Shown one piece after another: positions 1 through 9,916 of a DNA stretch of 24,252 bases. The DNA lies in contig CBFFRP010000243.1 in NCBI GenBank assembly GCA_965644295.1, positions 1-24,252 of the forward strand, read 5' to 3'. A program made the position numbers and the translations under genes. Source of the DNA: Paraphysomonas bandaiensis. Its lineage: Eukaryota; Chrysophyceae. A model generated the notes under the pieces. It worked only from the letters and a program-made list of their open reading frames with translations. It was not told the origin of the DNA and made no database searches. Numbering within the stretch: position 1 is the first letter of the stretch; each line of letters opens with the position of its first letter.

Positions 1-490
1 TAATCGACGGGGTATTATTGGTGACTGTCCTCAGGAGTCAAGAAAACAACTTACTATTACGTGTTCTTTTACTCGTATCGGACTGGTTACATTGGATGGC
101 AAAGATGCCCATAGACTCCCTAGCTATCCAACAGGCAATTATAAGATTATAAGTGTGTTATTGATGTTTTCTCTATGATTTATATAATACTGGAGCTGTG
201 AGTTCTGCCTTTAGAAGCAGACGAGTATAATAAAAACGACTTCTGAATATATATATCGCACATGTCATGTTACCTCACGGTATACTATGGCTACTTAGTA
301 GCCATTCTCGAAGTGGTAATATATTAAACATTGCCATAGAGAGAATTTTCTTACATTGTAGGCACATAAGAATATCGACGTAACACAGGACTCGATATTT
401 ATTAATAATAGCCAGTTATGACTTTCTTAATACAAATTATATCAAATACACGTTAATTAGTAGCTTCTACAGTTTATGGGTGCATACAGC
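1..490. other. AT-rich 3' flank of MATE gene
   Basis: No coding exon, tRNA or repeat was recognised here. It lies downstream of the minus-strand MATE gene. A minus-strand AATAAA (plus-strand tttatt at about 398-403) sits roughly 90 nt past the MATE stop codon and may be its polyadenylation signal. Confidence 0.4.
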
Positions 491-2197
491 TTATGTAATA
501 GGTTTTGTTTCCATACTCATCTCTACATCCTTACTATGACACCATGGCCCCACGTTTTCTAAAGCTACAGCTTTCACATGCTCGGAGGGAATAAATATTT
601 TGTCGCTTCGGCACAATATTAACAACAGTAATGTAATGCTTTGCAACAATGTTCCGAACGCCAATCCGCCCATCAGCCCTAACACTCCCCAAGATGAATG
701 GAAACAAAGCAGCCATGCTAATGGTAGTCCTACAGCATAGTACGAGAATACATTAGTATATGCACCATAAAATTGCTTCCCAGCCCCTCGTAAGATTCCG
801 GAGGATACGGCCTGTAGTCCGTCCGCAAAAGTGAACACTGATAAGAGGTAGCTAGCTTTAACCACAATATCAATGACACTTGGGCTGCTTGAAAATATTC
901 TCACGAATGCAGGGGCAAAGAGAACAATACATGGGCTGATGAAAAGCTCAATTAGACAGAGGCTTTGCAACGCAATCCGTGCAATGTACTTAGCCAGGTG
1001 GGGTTTGTTAGCACCGAGGGAATTACCAATAAGAGAGGACGATGCAATGCCTATGCTAAGAGGTATCATGAACGCCACCGTTCCAATTTGTGATATAATG
1101 GTCTGGGCAGAGACTTCATCTGACCCGAGCTGACTAGCAAATATAACTAAAATCTCTGCAAAAACACGGTCATATATTAGGAATTCAAAACATTATACAT
1201 TGTTTTATAGCTGTACACAGTAACCTATACACAACGTACTACAAAGAAGGCCAGAGTATATATATACCCACAACACTGTAGCATGATAAGGAAACAAATA
1301 CAAACACAAAACCAATTCAGATTGAGACATACCGAAAGCCCACCACTCTGAGCATAGCATCGCACATGCTGGTAGTCCAAGCTTGATAAACTCATATATA
1401 TTGTTTAGCGCATCTGGATGCGGCATCTGTCTAGTGAGAATCACAGCCGGGTTGTTCCAACTAATTAATATAACCGTAGTGTCACTAACATACCGGCTTA
1501 AAACAAAGGCCCATGCCAAGCTCTCATACCCCCACCCGAACCCATGAACGAATAATGAATCGATGCATACCAGAAGAATGTTGACAAGAATTGTACCGTA
1601 CATTGATGGGTGCATTACGCCCATACTCATAAGATACTTCTCGTAGGAAACAGACACAACATCAGTGGGGATAGCAAATGCGCGGATAAGCAAAAACTTT
1701 TTCATAACGTGACATATATCTGACGCAACTCCCAGCATTAAAAATATTTTGTCTACAAAACACCACATCATGAATCCAGGGACAACCATGAGTGATAGAA
1801 CAACGACTGAGCGCTGCAGGACGATGCCAACTTCCCTGTAGTTCTTTGCACCATAATGCTGACTGCCGAGTGTCTCAACAGCGCCTGTCATGCCGATGAT
1901 GATCGATATGCAAGATATGTTAGAGAACAATATCGCCATGGAGACGCCTGCAAAAGTAGAAGTGTCGCTGGTGGTCTTACTCAGATGACCAGCAAAATAC
2001 AGCGTTACAAAGTTGACTCCGATGCCTAGAAGAAACGTGACACACACCGGCAGAGCTCTCGTTACAATAGATGCCAGTGTCCCTCTACGACAGAGCGCTT
2101 CACTCTCACCATCACCATCACCGTCAACCTCCTCCTGGACATCGACACGAGACACGACATCCTCCTCGGAACTCACCAGGTCATACTTTACATCCAT
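491..2197 (-). CDS. MATE family efflux transporter, two exons
   Basis: Multidrug and toxin extrusion (MATE) family transporter, a 12-helix H+/Na+-coupled antiporter that exports organic cations or metabolites across the plasma or organelle membrane. The structure is complement(join(491..1155,1333..2197)), 509 aa. The single intron (1156-1332, 177 bp) has donor GTATGT and acceptor TTTGCAG and splits codon 289 in phase 1. An acidic hydrophilic N-tail (about 1-40) precedes the membrane core. The MATE signature of the first half is visible at about 102-130 (GMTGAVETLGSQHYGAKNY), and the second-half counterpart starts at about M315 (MIPLSIGIASSS then GNSLGANK). Length and two-fold arrangement are normal for the family. 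The start is the ATG at 2197. The gene is divergent from the hydroxylase-sulfotransferase gene. The substrate cannot be inferred. Confidence 0.9.
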
Positions 2198-2599
2198 AGG
2201 GACCTCCGACCCGCGTTAGATGCAGCAGTATGTATGATATATAGGCGTGGGACTTGTGCATCCCAACCTACCTGTACATATACATATATATGCGTGTACG
2301 TGTACGTGTACGTGTACAGAGCCTGAGCCCATAAGTAAAGTTCAGAAATTTTTTTGATAGGTATATTCACCACTTGAGTAATATACGCCAATCAAAAGGT
2401 TTGAACGACTTATATGTAAATATGATTGGCTACATGCTGATGGTGAAGAGGAAGTATGTGCATCTAGACCAGACGGTACTGTACGGTGTACATATACATA
2501 CGGAGCAGTCAGCACACACTGAACTGCAGTGGTGTGGTGGTACATATATATATACACACGCAGCGTGCACTCATATCATTCGACTATTGATTCACTAAA
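2198..2599. promoter_or_regulatory. divergent intergenic promoter region with GTGTAC hexamer repeats
   Basis: About 400 bp separates the divergent MATE (-) and hydroxylase-sulfotransferase (+) start codons, so both promoters must lie here. Four perfect tandem GTGTAC hexamers occupy 2294-2317, flanked by ta(ca/ta) runs at about 2276-2290. Further TACATATATA-type stretches lie at about 2494-2505 and 2540-2556. An in-frame TGA at 2588-2590 shows that the downstream gene cannot start earlier. Promoter function is inferred from position only. Confidence 0.45.
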
Positions 2600-5196
2600 A
2601 TGATAAAAGCTATCCCACCCCCTGGAGTGGTTGATCTCTGCCACAAGCTAGAGCCCGTTTGCTCGCTGGAGGTGCCCCCAGACTTCCCTCTGGCTGTTAC
2701 TCGAGCGGAGGTGGATGTATCGGCTCTTAAGGAGAAGTTGCTCTCACTCCCTCCAGAGATGTGGGAAGATGAGCATCAGTCGGGTAATGTGAGGCTGACG
2801 AGACCTGCGCACGATAAATGGGGAATAAAAAAAATAGTGTTCACTTTTTGTGATGATTTCTTACTGAAAGTGCTTGATCTTCCCTGGTCACTGCAGGAGT
2901 CATGGAAGACTCTGCTAGATCCAATATATGAAGCAATAGGTGAATTATGATTACATGATGTGATGGTTTTAACGTGTCATATTAGGTGTTGATAAGAAGA
3001 AAATCGTACGGTCGCTACTTGCGAGCATGCCGCCAGGTAATATATGCAGCGGAATAACATGATATCGTTTTAATGAGCCTACTTTGTGTGGTACAGGATG
3101 TGTTATTCCGGTTCACCACGACACTGGACATTGGGTTAAACACACCCACCGTATTCATGTACCAATTATTACTGGTGGGTACTCTGTGATGCCCTTTACA
3201 TCTCACTCACTGCTTCACAGGAGACGGTCTGGAATTTCTTGTTGGTCCTAACGACCAGAGTATGGTTTCTTATATGTTTAACGAAGGCCGAATTGTTGAA
3301 ATCAATAACCAAGCCAAGCATGCAGTAACGAATAATCTACCGTTTAATCGGGTACATTTGATATTCGATTATGTGGAGGACTACCCAATTACCAGATACA
3401 CGCTGCAGGTACGCAGTGCACTTTCTATGAAGCACTCATACAATGTGGCATATATATACATGTGCAAACACATTTAATTGGGTCTACGTAGCCTGGTCAA
3501 GTGCTCCATCAGACGAGGAGGAGCATTGACTTTGACGGACAAGAGGACACTACGCCTGTTCATCCCGCATTCATTATACTAGGTATAGCGTACTTAATTT
3601 CTTGTCATTGTACACAATGTGGTCACTCGCTGGGATGAAATGAATACACTTTCCCAGATGGGTTAGCTACGAATATATTTTATTTGTAGTGTAGAGTGCG
3701 ATATGCATTGTGACGTAGTGACTTGTGGGAATGCTATCTAAAATAATGTTGCTGGACAGGGGCACAGAAATGCGGCACCACCTCTTTATATGAATACATT
3801 TGTCAGCACCCCTTGGTAGTTCGTGGAAAAAGACGGGAGACCCATTACTTTGACTGGAGATGGAATAAAGACCTGACGAAGCCTGAGGAGCAGCTGAAAT
3901 ACTGTAAGTCAGCGAAGCAGCTACACCACTTTGATATTTGGTCACGTTTCGTGATTGACTCCAATAGACTAGCTCTTTATTTGCTGAACGTATTTTGTGT
4001 ATTTGTGCTTACGCTAGCTCTATTTTGCTTTCGCAGATATGAATTTCTATCACGCGGAAGCTCTGCATAAACACAGAACCATCATAACTGGTGAAAGTAC
4101 ACCGTCTTATCTTCTTCACAGGTAATTTTTGACTGCCAATGTATAAAATATAGCTGGTTCAGTTTGCTGCGTCCCACACGTTTATGATTTTTATTGGCAG
4201 TGACATCGTCATCCCAAGAGTAAAATCTGTTCTCCCCTTCTCAGACATTAAATTCTTTGTTATGCTACGCAATCCTGCAGCTAGAGCGTACTCTCAATTC
4301 CAGATGGCTGTAGATACCAGCGGTACTGCAGAACAGCTTAAAGTCAGGTAGCGTAGATATATTTTGAATGTTACATGTATATTAATGATCCATAATCGAT
4401 AAATGGTATTGGTCAGATATAGATATGTTTTAGTTGCACAAACATAATGTTAATGTGTATGTAGGGGCATGTCGTCGTATACGGGAAAATCGTTTGCTGA
4501 AGTTGTGAACAAAGAAATTGAAGAGTTAACCAATCTCGGAATCACCGTAAGCTCTTTTAAAAGCGCTATGTTTTTAGATTTTCTAACCTTTTGTATATAT
4601 ACAGCCTGACTGCAGCTATGAAACATTTAGAGATAAAGTTCTCCCGTCGTTGCCAATGAACCACGGTGGGCATTCCATTATTGCACGGTACGTACTAGGC
4701 GGTGCCACATGTTCAATATGTAATTTGTATATATGTAATCGCGTCATGCCGTATGTGCAGTGGACTCTATGCACTACAGATTCAGCCATGGTTAGAGAAT
4801 TTTCCCGATCAAATTATGGTGATGTCGATTGATGAATTAAAAGGAAGTAAATCCGAGGTATGTTTGCGCGTTTCTGTTGCTGTTGTTGTTACTAGTGGGA
4901 AGCTTTCGGCTGATAGTTGTATATTGCCTCATCCTCATCACGTAAATGTGGAACTGCTCGAAATATAACCATTTGATAGTACATACTTACTTCATGCCCA
5001 CATATAGGTCCAGCAGTCATTGAATAGAGTCTTCGAATTTATTTCACTGCCGCCATCTGATTTAGAAGACCTGGGGGCGAAAAATACTCGTGAATACGTT
5101 CCGATGGACCCGGAAATTAAGAGAAAATTGGAAGAGTTTTATGAGCCATACAATGAGAGGCTATTTGCTCTCTTGGGCAAACGTATGACATGGTAG
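2600..5196 (+). CDS. fused aspartyl/asparaginyl beta-hydroxylase and sulfotransferase, 12 exons
   Basis: Predicted bifunctional enzyme of 524 aa: join(2600..2939,2986..3036,3097..3174,3221..3408,3492..3582,3760..3903,4037..4121,4201..4347,4465..4546,4605..4687,4761..4857,5008..5196). All junctions are GT-AG and keep one frame. The N-terminal part (about 1-215) is an Fe(II)/2-oxoglutarate dioxygenase of the AspH family: HHDTG at 137-141, HRIHVPIITG at 148-157, NNQAKHAVTN at 185-194 (second iron-binding His, H190) and NRVHLIFD at 199-206, whose Arg should bind 2-oxoglutarate. A linker ending in HPAFIIL leads into a sulfotransferase domain (about 245-520): GAQKCGTTSL at 250-259 is the PAPS 5'-phosphosulfate loop, E276 in ETHYFDW matches the catalytic Glu region of heparan-sulfate-type enzymes, and LRNPAARAYSQF at 348-359 is the 3'-phosphate motif. 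No signal peptide or membrane segment is seen, so the protein is probably cytosolic. The substrate is unknown. Confidence 0.88.
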
Positions 5197-6238
5197 AAAG
5201 TAGAATATTCTATAGGTAGTTTTTGATGATATTTTCAATCCTCGTACATTACTAATTCCCCATGCATTTCAAAGGGTGGAAACTCGTTAATGTGTGGTAA
5301 ACTATAGAATTAGTAATTACTTGCTGTGTGGCGACTTCATTCAGACGCACTGTGGATATTATGCTCATGAGTGGTATATTTAATACTATTTTAATACATT
5401 CTAAAGTATATTTTGTATTTGGACTGCACTACAAGTACCGAAAGCAATAGACGTATTTTAACCAACTATCACAATTATTATCTGTAACCGCTGCGCTTAC
5501 TTTCAAAAGCGTGCACTTACTATTCGTATTTGATCCTTTCTTTGCGTCTGTGCTTGCTCTGCGTAGGTATATAATGTTGAGTTCTGCAATATGATGTGAT
5601 ATATATTGTGCAATTGAAGTGAGTTAATAGTGTGCAATAGGTGAAGTCAACTCATAGGTGTAACGGGTGATTATAGGTATTAAATTCAGTTACTGATGTG
5701 TGATTATACAAGATATATAACTGACTGATGAACATATGATAAACAGATGTTGCTGAGAACAGATGTTTCAACATATGTTACACGAATATGTAGTGAAGTG
5801 TTCAGAAAAATAGTTATTATTTCTTACTTGAGAGTGCATTGTGTTCAACATAGCAAGATTAAGGTTACGTGTAAAGCAAAGTTAACTTCAGTGAAATGTC
5901 TAATTCTAACATATAATGGCACTTGCGAAATGAAATATGAAGATATGAAGTAACACTTGTTCCACTTCCGATATGTTAATTAGTTAGTAAGAATATATTT
6001 GTGATTCTTATCTATGGTAGAGTGTGTAGGATGGACTTAATAGTGCTTTAAGATTAAGTTACACCCTCTCGGAAAACGAAATCTGCCTAGTCCTACTTCC
6101 AAGTAATCGCTGAATCATATATTTATTTCCAGTAATAAAAATAGCAGAGAATATAAATTCACAGTATTCAATAGTAATATATCATATCCAACCACTCAAT
6201 TTCATATTTCAAGCGACTATCCACTCGTTGAATGCCGA
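5197..6238. other. AT-rich intergenic region, no gene seen
   Basis: This spacer lies between the convergent hydroxylase-sulfotransferase and COA4-like genes. The longest open frame (5747-5953, 68 codons) has no domain, signal or codon pattern suggesting a gene. No tRNA, repeat or inverted repeat was recognised. Confidence 0.4.
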
Positions 6239-6502
6239 TTAGTGAGTACCATCACGAGTCTTTCCGTTATAATTACATTCCTTCAATAGTTTAACCTAAA
6301 CATACCATGACGCAATCAACCACAAATATATGCCTTCCATCACCTCTTTCTGACACTTCTTCCAGCTCCGATTCGTTTGTACGAGACACTCTTCTAGGGC
6401 CATATAGAACTCCTTGCAGGCAGATGCATCTATCAGCTGATCCACATCCACTCCAGTGAATGAGGACTGAGACCCGGCATGGTGAGGTTTACTATTTTCC
6501 AT
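6239..6502 (-). CDS. COA4: COA4-like twin CX9C cytochrome c oxidase assembly factor
   Basis: Small mitochondrial intermembrane-space protein of the CHCH (twin CX9C) type, most like cytochrome c oxidase assembly factor 4. It is encoded by complement(join(6239..6295,6344..6502)), 71 aa. The first exon carries DQLIDASACKEFYMALEEC, giving the first C-x9-C, and then W-KKC. A 48-bp intron (6296-6343, GTGATG to TTTAG) interrupts the second motif. After splicing, CQKEVKLLKEC completes a second exact C-x9-C. Unspliced, the frame runs on as an unrelated tail without the last Cys, so the intron is well supported. The DQLI-S-C spacing, the QEC/EEC-type context and W-x-x-C-Q resemble animal COA4. Such proteins are imported and disulfide-folded by the MIA40 pathway. 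The start is the first ATG in frame, and the gene is divergent from the b5-domain gene. Confidence 0.8.
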
Positions 6503-6756
6503 GACTGGAGAATATCAAGCTGAACGTTTAGGAATATGAGGATGAAGTGGTTTCTATTGCAAGTATCGAGCACCGCATACACATCTACACACATGCACAC
6601 AGCAGCATGCATGTACAGCCCTGTAGTCCACACTCATCCCTCAGAACACTCAGACGCCATCACCCAATCATTATCGAATATACTGACTTGATTTGAGCAA
6701 ACACTCCCGCCTAGTTAAGTACTGTCCATATACCGTGGTATACCCACAGTATTCTT
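6503..6756. promoter_or_regulatory. upstream region of COA4-like gene
   Basis: This is the proximal part of the divergent spacer between the COA4-like gene (-) and the b5-domain gene (+). It contains CA/TG-rich text (about 6578-6616) but no element I can name. Promoter role is inferred from position. Confidence 0.3.
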
Positions 6757-6949
6757 CATACATACATACATACATACATACATACATACATACATACATA
6801 CATACATACATACATACATACATACATACATACATACATACATACATACATACATACATACATACATACATACATACATACATACATACATACATACATA
6901 CATACATACATACATACATACATACATACATACATACATACATACATAC
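6757..6949. repeat. (CATA)n tetranucleotide microsatellite, about 48 units
   Basis: An uninterrupted run of CATA spans 193 bp, about 48 copies with no visible substitution. It ends 33 bp before the ATG of the b5-domain gene at 6983. Open frames across it (Met-Tyr-Val-Cys or His-Thr-Tyr-Ile repeats) arise only because the 4-bp unit contains no stop in any frame. Confidence 0.97.
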
Positions 6950-6982
6950 TCAGCGCATAGCTATTTGTTTACTGGTAATTTG

Positions 6983-7657
6983 ATGGGAAAGGGAATGAAG
7001 TGGCTGTACCTGCATTTGTTGTTGAGGATTGTGAGTTGCTTTTCTGCTGATGATGTCTCTGTCACGGTACAGAGTCAGAGAGATTTTACAGAGCATCAGC
7101 TTGAGAAATACAATGGGCTCGACAAGGACAGTGTGTATGTGTCCATAGAAGGGGTTGTGTATGATGTTTCAAGTGACTCTCGCTTTCACGAGTCAAAGTC
7201 ACTCAGCCAGTATGCAGGGAAAACGATTGAATTTCATTCTGTGGAGCCAACAGCAAATTTTCTTCTTCATGATATCGAAAAGTATCCACGCGTTGGAAAA
7301 GTCAGTTCCCCTGAACGGAGTAGGAGTTTTACGCGGGAAGAGCTTGCACAATATTCAGGCTCTATCTCACAAATCGTTCGTGATGATAAAGTGCATCCTG
7401 AGATATTGGTTGCCATTGATGGCTCTGTATATGATGTTTCTTATGGCGGATATGATTTGTATGGTCCCGAGGGGCACTATAACGTGTTTGCTGGAAAAGA
7501 TGTTTCGCGTGCGTTAGCTAAGATGTCTTTTAGTGAAGATGATATCAATTCAAGCGAAATCGCGGACTTGACAGCAGAGCAGAAGGAGAGCCTTTTGACA
7601 TGGAAAGGTGTTTTCAGTGATAAATACCCACGTGTTGGGCATTTAGTTAGTGCATAG
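6983..7657 (+). CDS. signal-peptide protein with two cytochrome b5/MAPR-like domains
   Basis: Intronless gene, 224 aa, related to the membrane-associated progesterone receptor (MAPR) branch of cytochrome b5-like heme proteins (PGRMC, neudesin). A hydrophobic N-terminus (about 5-20, KWLYLHLLLRIVSCFSA) looks like a cleavable signal peptide, suggesting a secretory location. The second domain (about 115-221) is canonical: FTREELAQYSG, YDVS, YGPEGHYNVFAGKD and KYPRVGHL. Y160 and Y166 match the two tyrosines of the PGRMC1 heme pocket (Y107, Y113), and K214-Y215 match its Lys-Tyr. The first domain (about 35-107) has the same start (FTEHQLEKYNG), YDVS and KYPRVGKV end but lacks the YGPEGxY heme loop. 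The first ATG in frame is at 6983; the frame is open upstream only through the microsatellite. Binding partner or substrate is unknown. Confidence 0.85.
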   Translation: MGKGMKWLYLHLLLRIVSCFSADDVSVTVQSQRDFTEHQLEKYNGLDKDSVYVSIEGVVYDVSSDSRFHESKSLSQYAGKTIEFHSVEPTANFLLHDIEKYPRVGKVSSPERSRSFTREELAQYSGSISQIVRDDKVHPEILVAIDGSVYDVSYGGYDLYGPEGHYNVFAGKDVSRALAKMSFSEDDINSSEIADLTAEQKESLLTWKGVFSDKYPRVGHLVSA

Positions 7658-9520
7658 CGTTCCTTTATATGTTTGTAAAGTTCTCTGTATATGTTAATCT
7701 AGTGTGATTGGATGACGTTGAGCAATATATGAATGAGTCTTATGTTTCCCCTTCTTTTTTGTATGTACTGATGAAAAAGCACCGCAGTAACTGATTTAAA
7801 CATTCACAATACCGTGTGTTGTATGGATATGTTTTTCAATGCAAACGTGGAATTATAAATGATTCTGTACATTCAGCGCGTCGTAGACTATTGGTAAAGT
7901 TGTTCGGCGCAGTGCTGCGTTACTAAGTAAAATAGGATGCCGTATCGACCTGCTCTCAAAATTTAGAAACAAGTGCAAAAAGTCCGAGTTTTATCCCCAG
8001 GTTAAATTGCAGCCAATCCTCATGATGTCGGAAAACTAATATCTAGACCACCGATAGCGGATAGGGTTAGATTCTTGTTTGTAGCTGGCTGCTATATGAG
8101 GAAATAGGTGTTCCTGATTAGTATTAAGAAAGCAAATAAAAATACAAGTGCTGTTTCAAATCGATGGTATCTACATAAGGGAATGGCAATTGCACAAGAT
8201 TTATTCGTAACAATAGATTCCCTAATTTTAATTATAGCGACCAACAATGTACCCCTACTACAGAACAATATGAATGGATAATATTAACTCCGAGGTATTG
8301 AAATTCGTATAAAAGTGTGATAATGAGCGTCAAAAATTGTAGTTGCACGAGGCTTCTTGCTGGCGTTGGCATCACCACAATTATATACAACACACTTAAT
8401 ATCTGCCAGTGCAACTGACACGAATGCAACTGATATAACACAGGACACACGTAATCCTAATATCCTAATGGGCACGAGGACATGACTCTAACCCTGTAAG
8501 GACCGGGTGCAATTGCCCCTAATCATATTCAGCATCAGTACTATTCTTGACATTTTTTGAAGTCCTGATTATGAAGATAGATCACTTGCACTGACATCAT
8601 TACGGTCTTCTACGTCAGACGAGGATAGAATCTGACTGGAGTGTTTGGCGATCTGATTTTGATAGTTGGCTCATCATTGTGATTTCTCTATAATTGTGCA
8701 CTATAATGAAATTACATACAAATGACTGTCAATATCACAATTAAGATGGAACATTGTTTCTGTTCGAACCGAATATTGAATTTAAATGTCTATATTAGCC
8801 TAGTTCTCATTATATATTCCGTTAAATGAGCGTCTGTTGAAAGCAAATTAGGTCAAAATCACTATTTTTAGACTAACGGGGCGGGGATAAATACTAATGA
8901 TAGCCATATATAAGCTACTATGAGCATGCCGAATATTTTAGTTTCAATTGGGTGCTACTGTAACTTCAGCAGGACGTACCAGCTAGCTGGTAAGTGAAAG
9001 CAGTTCCTATTAACGCAACTGTAGCGCTCACTGACAGCATGCTCTTGGCACACAGAGCAGGAAATTTCCTGAATTTTTCTGGTGTGGGTATCTATATACA
9101 GTATACCGGTATACTGCTGTAGGGCACCAAGGCAAAATTTGGTGAAAGAACATAGTGTACTGCTGTAATCGTACGTACGTACAGAGTATATTAGTACATA
9201 TACACATACACTCATGCACTCTGCTGCTGTATGATATCAAAAATGCAGTCCTGGATTTCGTAAAGGGGTACGTACGAGTGCGATTGTATCTGGATGTATG
9301 TGTATGCAGAATGCAGGCGTATGTCCATATATGTACCGGAGAACACAGCGGAGTATGTCAGCGTAACTCTGTCACTGGATTCCCTCCTACTCACAACTCC
9401 AACTAACACGCTACAGTGGTTCCCATATCATAACATTCCAGGAGGTAGTAGTGTCCCTCTGATTAGCTCGATGAGTGTCTTGTGTACCGTATCTCCTTAA
9501 CAGAATACCTCTACACACCC
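7658..9520. other. intergenic spacer, no convincing gene
   Basis: About 1.9 kb lies between the b5-domain gene and the kinase minisatellite. A minus-strand frame at 8284-8475 encodes a hydrophobic stretch resembling a signal peptide but has no in-frame ATG. Other open frames are short and featureless. CGTACGTACGTAC at about 9170-9182 and TATATACAGTATACCGGTATACTG at about 9091-9117 are palindromic AT/GTAC-rich stretches of unknown meaning. Confidence 0.4.
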
Positions 9521-9870
9521 CTCTACATACATACACACCCCTCTACATACATACACACCCCTCTACATACATACACACCCCTCTACATACATACACACCC
9601 CTCTACATACATACACACCCCTCTACATACATACACACCCCTCTACATACATACACACCCCTCTACATACATACACACCCCTCTACATACATACACACCC
9701 CTCTACATACATACACACCCCTCTACATACATACACACCCCTCTACATACATACACACCCCTCTACATACATACACACCCCTCTACATACATACACACCC
9801 CTCTACATACATACACACCCCTCTACATACATACACACCCCTCTACATACATACACACCCCTCTACATAC
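9521..9870. repeat. 20-bp minisatellite, 17.5 perfect units
   Basis: The unit CTCTACATACATACACACCC is repeated 17 full times plus a final half unit (9861-9870), with no visible difference between units. A degenerate partial unit precedes it (about 9508-9520). The array stops 46 bp before the kinase start codon, so it occupies the presumed promoter or 5' UTR. Each unit contains ACATACATAC, the same core as the microsatellite upstream of the b5-domain gene. Because 20 is not a multiple of 3 and the unit lacks stops, it creates a long artefactual frame. Confidence 0.97.
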
Positions 9871-9916
9871 ACATATATATACAGCTATCGTAGCAACGTA
9901 GATTAGATAGAAGAAG

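Noticed and set aside
5747-5953. 68-codon frame in the spacer after the fusion gene
   Set aside because: It is short and AT-rich, with no signal, membrane segment or motif beyond a scatter of cysteines.
6671-6983. Open frames encoding Met-Tyr-Val-Cys or His-Thr-Tyr-Ile repeats
   Set aside because: They are translations of the CATA microsatellite, which lacks stops in most frames.
8284-8475. Minus-strand frame with a signal-peptide-like stretch (VISVAFVSVALA)
   Set aside because: There is no in-frame ATG, only a GTG. No upstream exon could be found, and the rest shows no family motif. It could be an isolated exon, but the evidence is too weak.
9521-9870. CRISPR-like array
   Set aside because: The 20-bp units are directly adjacent with no spacers, in eukaryotic DNA with no cas genes. 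It is a minisatellite.
9475-9906. Repeat-protein-like frame through the 20-bp array
   Set aside because: The unit has no stop and is not a multiple of three, so all frames of that strand stay open; there is no start context or domain.
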